From positions 558,001 to 622,000 of the forward strand of contig DIYO01000001.1 of assembly GCA_002427755.1 (NCBI GenBank): a stretch of 64,000 nt of DNA, read 5' to 3'. The notes beneath the pieces are model-generated. The model searched no databases and was not told where the DNA came from. It saw only the letters and a list, made by a program, of their open reading frames with translations. Numbering within the stretch: position 1 is the first letter of the stretch; each line of letters begins with the position of its first letter. Shown here one piece after another: positions 61,693 to 64,000 of this stretch. The DNA is from Roseivirga sp. UBA6052. GTDB taxonomy: Bacteria; Bacteroidota; Bacteroidia; Cytophagales; Cyclobacteriaceae. Made by a program: the position numbers and the translations under genes.

Positions 61693-61789
61693 GTTGATTT
61701 TGTTTAAAGCATGAACACACCAATACCCAAAATGTTTAGCTATCAGATCTAATTGTGGCTTTCTCTTAATTCATCTAACTTCATAATCC

Positions 61790-63046
61790 ATGAATAAGAG
61801 AGCATTCCTTAAAAACTTAGCCTTAGGTGCAATAACAGTAAGTCCATTTTATCAAGCCATTCAACAATCAATCGAAGGTTTAGAAAGTGAAGGTTCTTCT
61901 ATTTCAGCTAATAACGACTTTTGGCAATCAATTCGAGACCAATATCTACTCAAAGAAGATTACATTAATCTTGAAGGAGGATATTACTGCATGCTTCCAA
62001 AACCCACTTTAGAGCGATATAAGGCGCACATCGACATGGTAAATAAAGAAGCTTCTTACTACATGCGCACAGTGCAATGGGAAAACAAACAAAGAGTAGC
62101 TGCCAAATTAGCTCAAATGGCAGGGTGCGAAGAAGACGAGTTGATCATTACTAGAAACACAACGGAATCTCTGGATATGATTATAGGCGGTTATCCGTGG
62201 AAATCAGGTGATGAGGCCATCATGTCCAATCAAGACTATGGTGCCATGCTAAATCACTTCGATTTAGTAGAAAAGCGATTTGGCGTAAAACAAGTCAGAA
62301 TTAACGTGCCAATGGACCCCAAAACGGATGAGGAAGTAGTTGAGGTTTACAGAAAGGCAATCACTCCAAAGACTAAATTGATTATGGTTTGCCATATGGT
62401 TAACATAACCGGCCATATTCTACCCATTCGAAAAATATGCGATATGGCACATGAACATGGGGTTGAAGTCATGGTAGATGGCGCGCATGCTTTCGCTCAA
62501 ATCAATTTTCGAATAAGAGATCTGAACTGTGATTACTATGGCACAAGTCTACACAAATGGCTAAGCGTTCCTTTAGGAACGGGATTCCTTTTTGTAAAAA
62601 AGGGTAAGGCAGGGAAAATTTGGCCGTTATATGCAGAAGGATCTAGAGATGAACATGACATCTCGAGATTGAATCATATTGGAACACACCCGGTGCACAC
62701 AGACTTAGCAATAGAAGACGCAATAGACTATCACAATTTAATAGGTAGCAAAAGAAAAGAAGATAGACTCCGGTTCATTCAGAACTATTGGACTTCTAAA
62801 GCCAGAGAAATAGAAGGTGTAATTCTTAATACGCCTCAAGATCCCAATAGATCTTGCGCCATAGCCAACGTGGGTATAGAAGGCATGAAGCCATCCGAAA
62901 TGTCAAAACAGCTACTTGAAGAGCACAATATTTGGACAGTCGCTATTGATGGAGCCGGTGTCCATGGCTGCCGAATAACCCCAAACGTCTATACCACTAC
63001 AGAAGAACTAGATTCATTTGTAGCGGCATTAGAGCGAATTGCCTAG
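61790..63046 (+). CDS. Class V-fold PLP-dependent aminotransferase, possibly exported
   Basis: A 418-residue enzyme of the aminotransferase class V (isopenicillin N epimerase/cysteine desulfurase-like) group. VEVMVDGAHAFAQ holds the PLP-binding aspartate and histidine, and SLHKWLSVPLGTGFLFVK the Schiff-base lysine. NKRAFLKNLALGAITVSPFY at residues 2-21 looks like a twin-arginine-type leader with KR in place of RR, so export of a folded PLP enzyme is possible. Substrate unknown. Its stop overlaps metF by four bases (CTAG). Confidence 0.85.
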   Translation: MNKRAFLKNLALGAITVSPFYQAIQQSIEGLESEGSSISANNDFWQSIRDQYLLKEDYINLEGGYYCMLPKPTLERYKAHIDMVNKEASYYMRTVQWENKQRVAAKLAQMAGCEEDELIITRNTTESLDMIIGGYPWKSGDEAIMSNQDYGAMLNHFDLVEKRFGVKQVRINVPMDPKTDEEVVEVYRKAITPKTKLIMVCHMVNITGHILPIRKICDMAHEHGVEVMVDGAHAFAQINFRIRDLNCDYYGTSLHKWLSVPLGTGFLFVKKGKAGKIWPLYAEGSRDEHDISRLNHIGTHPVHTDLAIEDAIDYHNLIGSKRKEDRLRFIQNYWTSKAREIEGVILNTPQDPNRSCAIANVGIEGMKPSEMSKQLLEEHNIWTVAIDGAGVHGCRITPNVYTTTEELDSFVAALERIA

Positions 63047-63996
63047 AAAAGAGCCTCAGCTATTCTTTTCACCACCTTGGACTTACTCATGGTATAATAG
63101 TGTAAGACCGGGGCTCCACGTTCCATTAAGTCCTTAGACTGGTGAATACACCATTCAATTCCTACTTCTCTAACCTCAGCATTGGACTTACACTTTTCTA
63201 GTTCATCAACTAGAGCATCTGGAAGATCGACATGGAAAATGCTTGGCAACAAGCTCATATGCTTAAGAGTCGTAATCGGCTTTAATCCTGGAATAATAGG
63301 CACGTTGATGCCATTTGCTCTACACTTGCCAACAAATTCAAAGTATTTGTCATTATCGAAGAACATTTGAGTTACAATATACTCGGCACCCTTGTCAACC
63401 TTTAGTTTCAGGTACTTCATATCAGATTTCAAACTAGGTGCTTCAAAATGCTTTTCTGGGTAGCCTGCTACTCCAATAGAAAAGTTGGTCGGGTTACGAG
63501 TCACCTCATCGTGCAAATAAATCCCTTGATTCAACTCAAGTACCTGATCCATCAATTCACTGGCATAAGAGTGACCTTCAGGATCCGGTTCAAATCTACC
63601 TTCGGATTTAATAGCATCACCTCTCAAAACAAGTACGTTTTCAACGCCCAAGAAATCGAGGTCTATCAATGCGTTCTCTGTTTCTTCTTTATTGAATCCT
63701 CCACAGATTATGTGTGGCACTGGATCAACACCATATTTATTCAGAATGGCAGCACAAATCCCTACAGTTCCTGGTCTTTTTCTAGTAGTAACTCTTTCAA
63801 GTAATCCATTCTCACGTTTCTTATACATGTACTCTTCTCTGTGATAGGTTACATCTATAAAAGGAGGTTTAAACTCCATTAGGGGATCAATAGCATCAAA
63901 AATATTCTGAACACTCTCACCTTTAACTGGTGGTAGTATTTCAAAACTGAAAAGTGTTTTTCCGTTTGCTTCGCGAATGTGATCTACAACTTTCAT
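63043..63996 (-). CDS. metF: Methylenetetrahydrofolate reductase
   Basis: A 317-residue MetF of the usual length, complete within the window. LFSFEILPPVKGE holds the catalytic glutamate near the N-terminus, and VDVTYHRE-like FIDVTYHREEY, VLVLRGD and GVAGYPEKH are FAD and folate-site motifs; QMFFDNDKYFEFV and IPGLKPI follow. It reduces 5,10-methylene- to 5-methyl-tetrahydrofolate for methionine synthesis. Convergent with the aminotransferase gene. Confidence 0.94.
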   Translation of the reverse strand: MKVVDHIREANGKTLFSFEILPPVKGESVQNIFDAIDPLMEFKPPFIDVTYHREEYMYKKRENGLLERVTTRKRPGTVGICAAILNKYGVDPVPHIICGGFNKEETENALIDLDFLGVENVLVLRGDAIKSEGRFEPDPEGHSYASELMDQVLELNQGIYLHDEVTRNPTNFSIGVAGYPEKHFEAPSLKSDMKYLKLKVDKGAEYIVTQMFFDNDKYFEFVGKCRANGINVPIIPGLKPITTLKHMSLLPSIFHVDLPDALVDELEKCKSNAEVREVGIEWCIHQSKDLMERGAPVLHYYTMSKSKVVKRIAEALF

Positions 63997-64000
63997 GATT

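Noticed and set aside
63448..63804. A 118-codon plus-strand frame inside metF
   Set aside because: It is antisense to a conserved housekeeping gene and has no recognisable domain.

Overview
The window is ordinary chromosomal DNA of a Gram-negative Bacteroidota bacterium, most likely a marine member of the Cytophagales (Roseivirga/Fulvivirga-like; the genus is an inference). The evidence is a set of family-typical genes: lpxB for lipid A, menC for menaquinone, TlpA and carboxypeptidase-regulatory-domain secreted proteins, lipoproteins, and a PadR + prefix-domain FtsX permease module. Several start regions carry the Bacteroidota -7 promoter element TAnnTTTG (for example 5714-5721, 41439-41446, 48563-48570). 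Base composition looks even. I see no tRNA, rRNA, CRISPR array, insertion sequence or prophage. No stretch over 300 bases is without a gene.

Layout. 1-5.7 kb: the 3' end of a Gfo/Idh/MocA oxidoreductase, three tandem tiny membrane proteins of the PLDc_N type, a probable 34-residue membrane peptide, and three secreted proteins. 5.7-17.4 kb: an ABC-F ATPase, a GlxA-type regulator, an SQR-like flavoprotein, a gene broken by an in-frame stop (10875-11702), an MmuM-like methyltransferase, an esterase, and small secreted or membrane proteins ending in a nonapeptide-repeat protein. 17.4-32.8 kb: a carbohydrate-use locus. It has three GH16 lipoproteins, a glycan-binding-like lipoprotein, an MFS sugar porter, a sodium/sugar symporter, a PfkB kinase, beta-phosphoglucomutase and a GH65 phosphorylase. 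A membrane-spanning propeller/HTH sensor and a LacI regulator flank it. No SusC/SusD pair is present.

32.9-37.1 kb: a DUF922-like protein, a HEAT-like protein and a PadR/FtsX-permease operon with a repeated operator-like motif. 37.1-41.3 kb: lpxB followed by a cyclic-nucleotide-domain histidine kinase and a response regulator fused to a thioredoxin-reductase-like flavoprotein that has lost its redox cysteines. 41.5-57.5 kb: mostly housekeeping genes: a Gfo/Idh/MocA oxidoreductase, a prohibitin-like protein, gltA, ppa, menC, ribE, pcm, an acyl-CoA thioesterase, a probable divergent DNA polymerase III psi (HolD-like) protein, a TlpA oxidoreductase, gatB, alaS, an M23 peptidase, a MerR regulator and dprA. 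57.5-64 kb: a beta-lactamase-family hydrolase, HMG-CoA lyase, a fasciclin protein next to an RskA-like anti-sigma/ECF sigma pair, a class V aminotransferase and metF.

How the genes work together. The sugar locus reads as extracellular beta-glucan cleavage (GH16), uptake by two secondary transporters, and phosphorolysis by an inverting GH65 enzyme to beta-glucose-1-phosphate, which beta-phosphoglucomutase converts to glucose-6-phosphate. The strongest candidates for undescribed biology are the HolD-like protein (49134-49679), the kinase/REC-flavoprotein pair (37099-40170), the ABC-F protein with one degenerate ATP site (5742-7355), and the ECF/RskA/fasciclin cluster (59735-61692).
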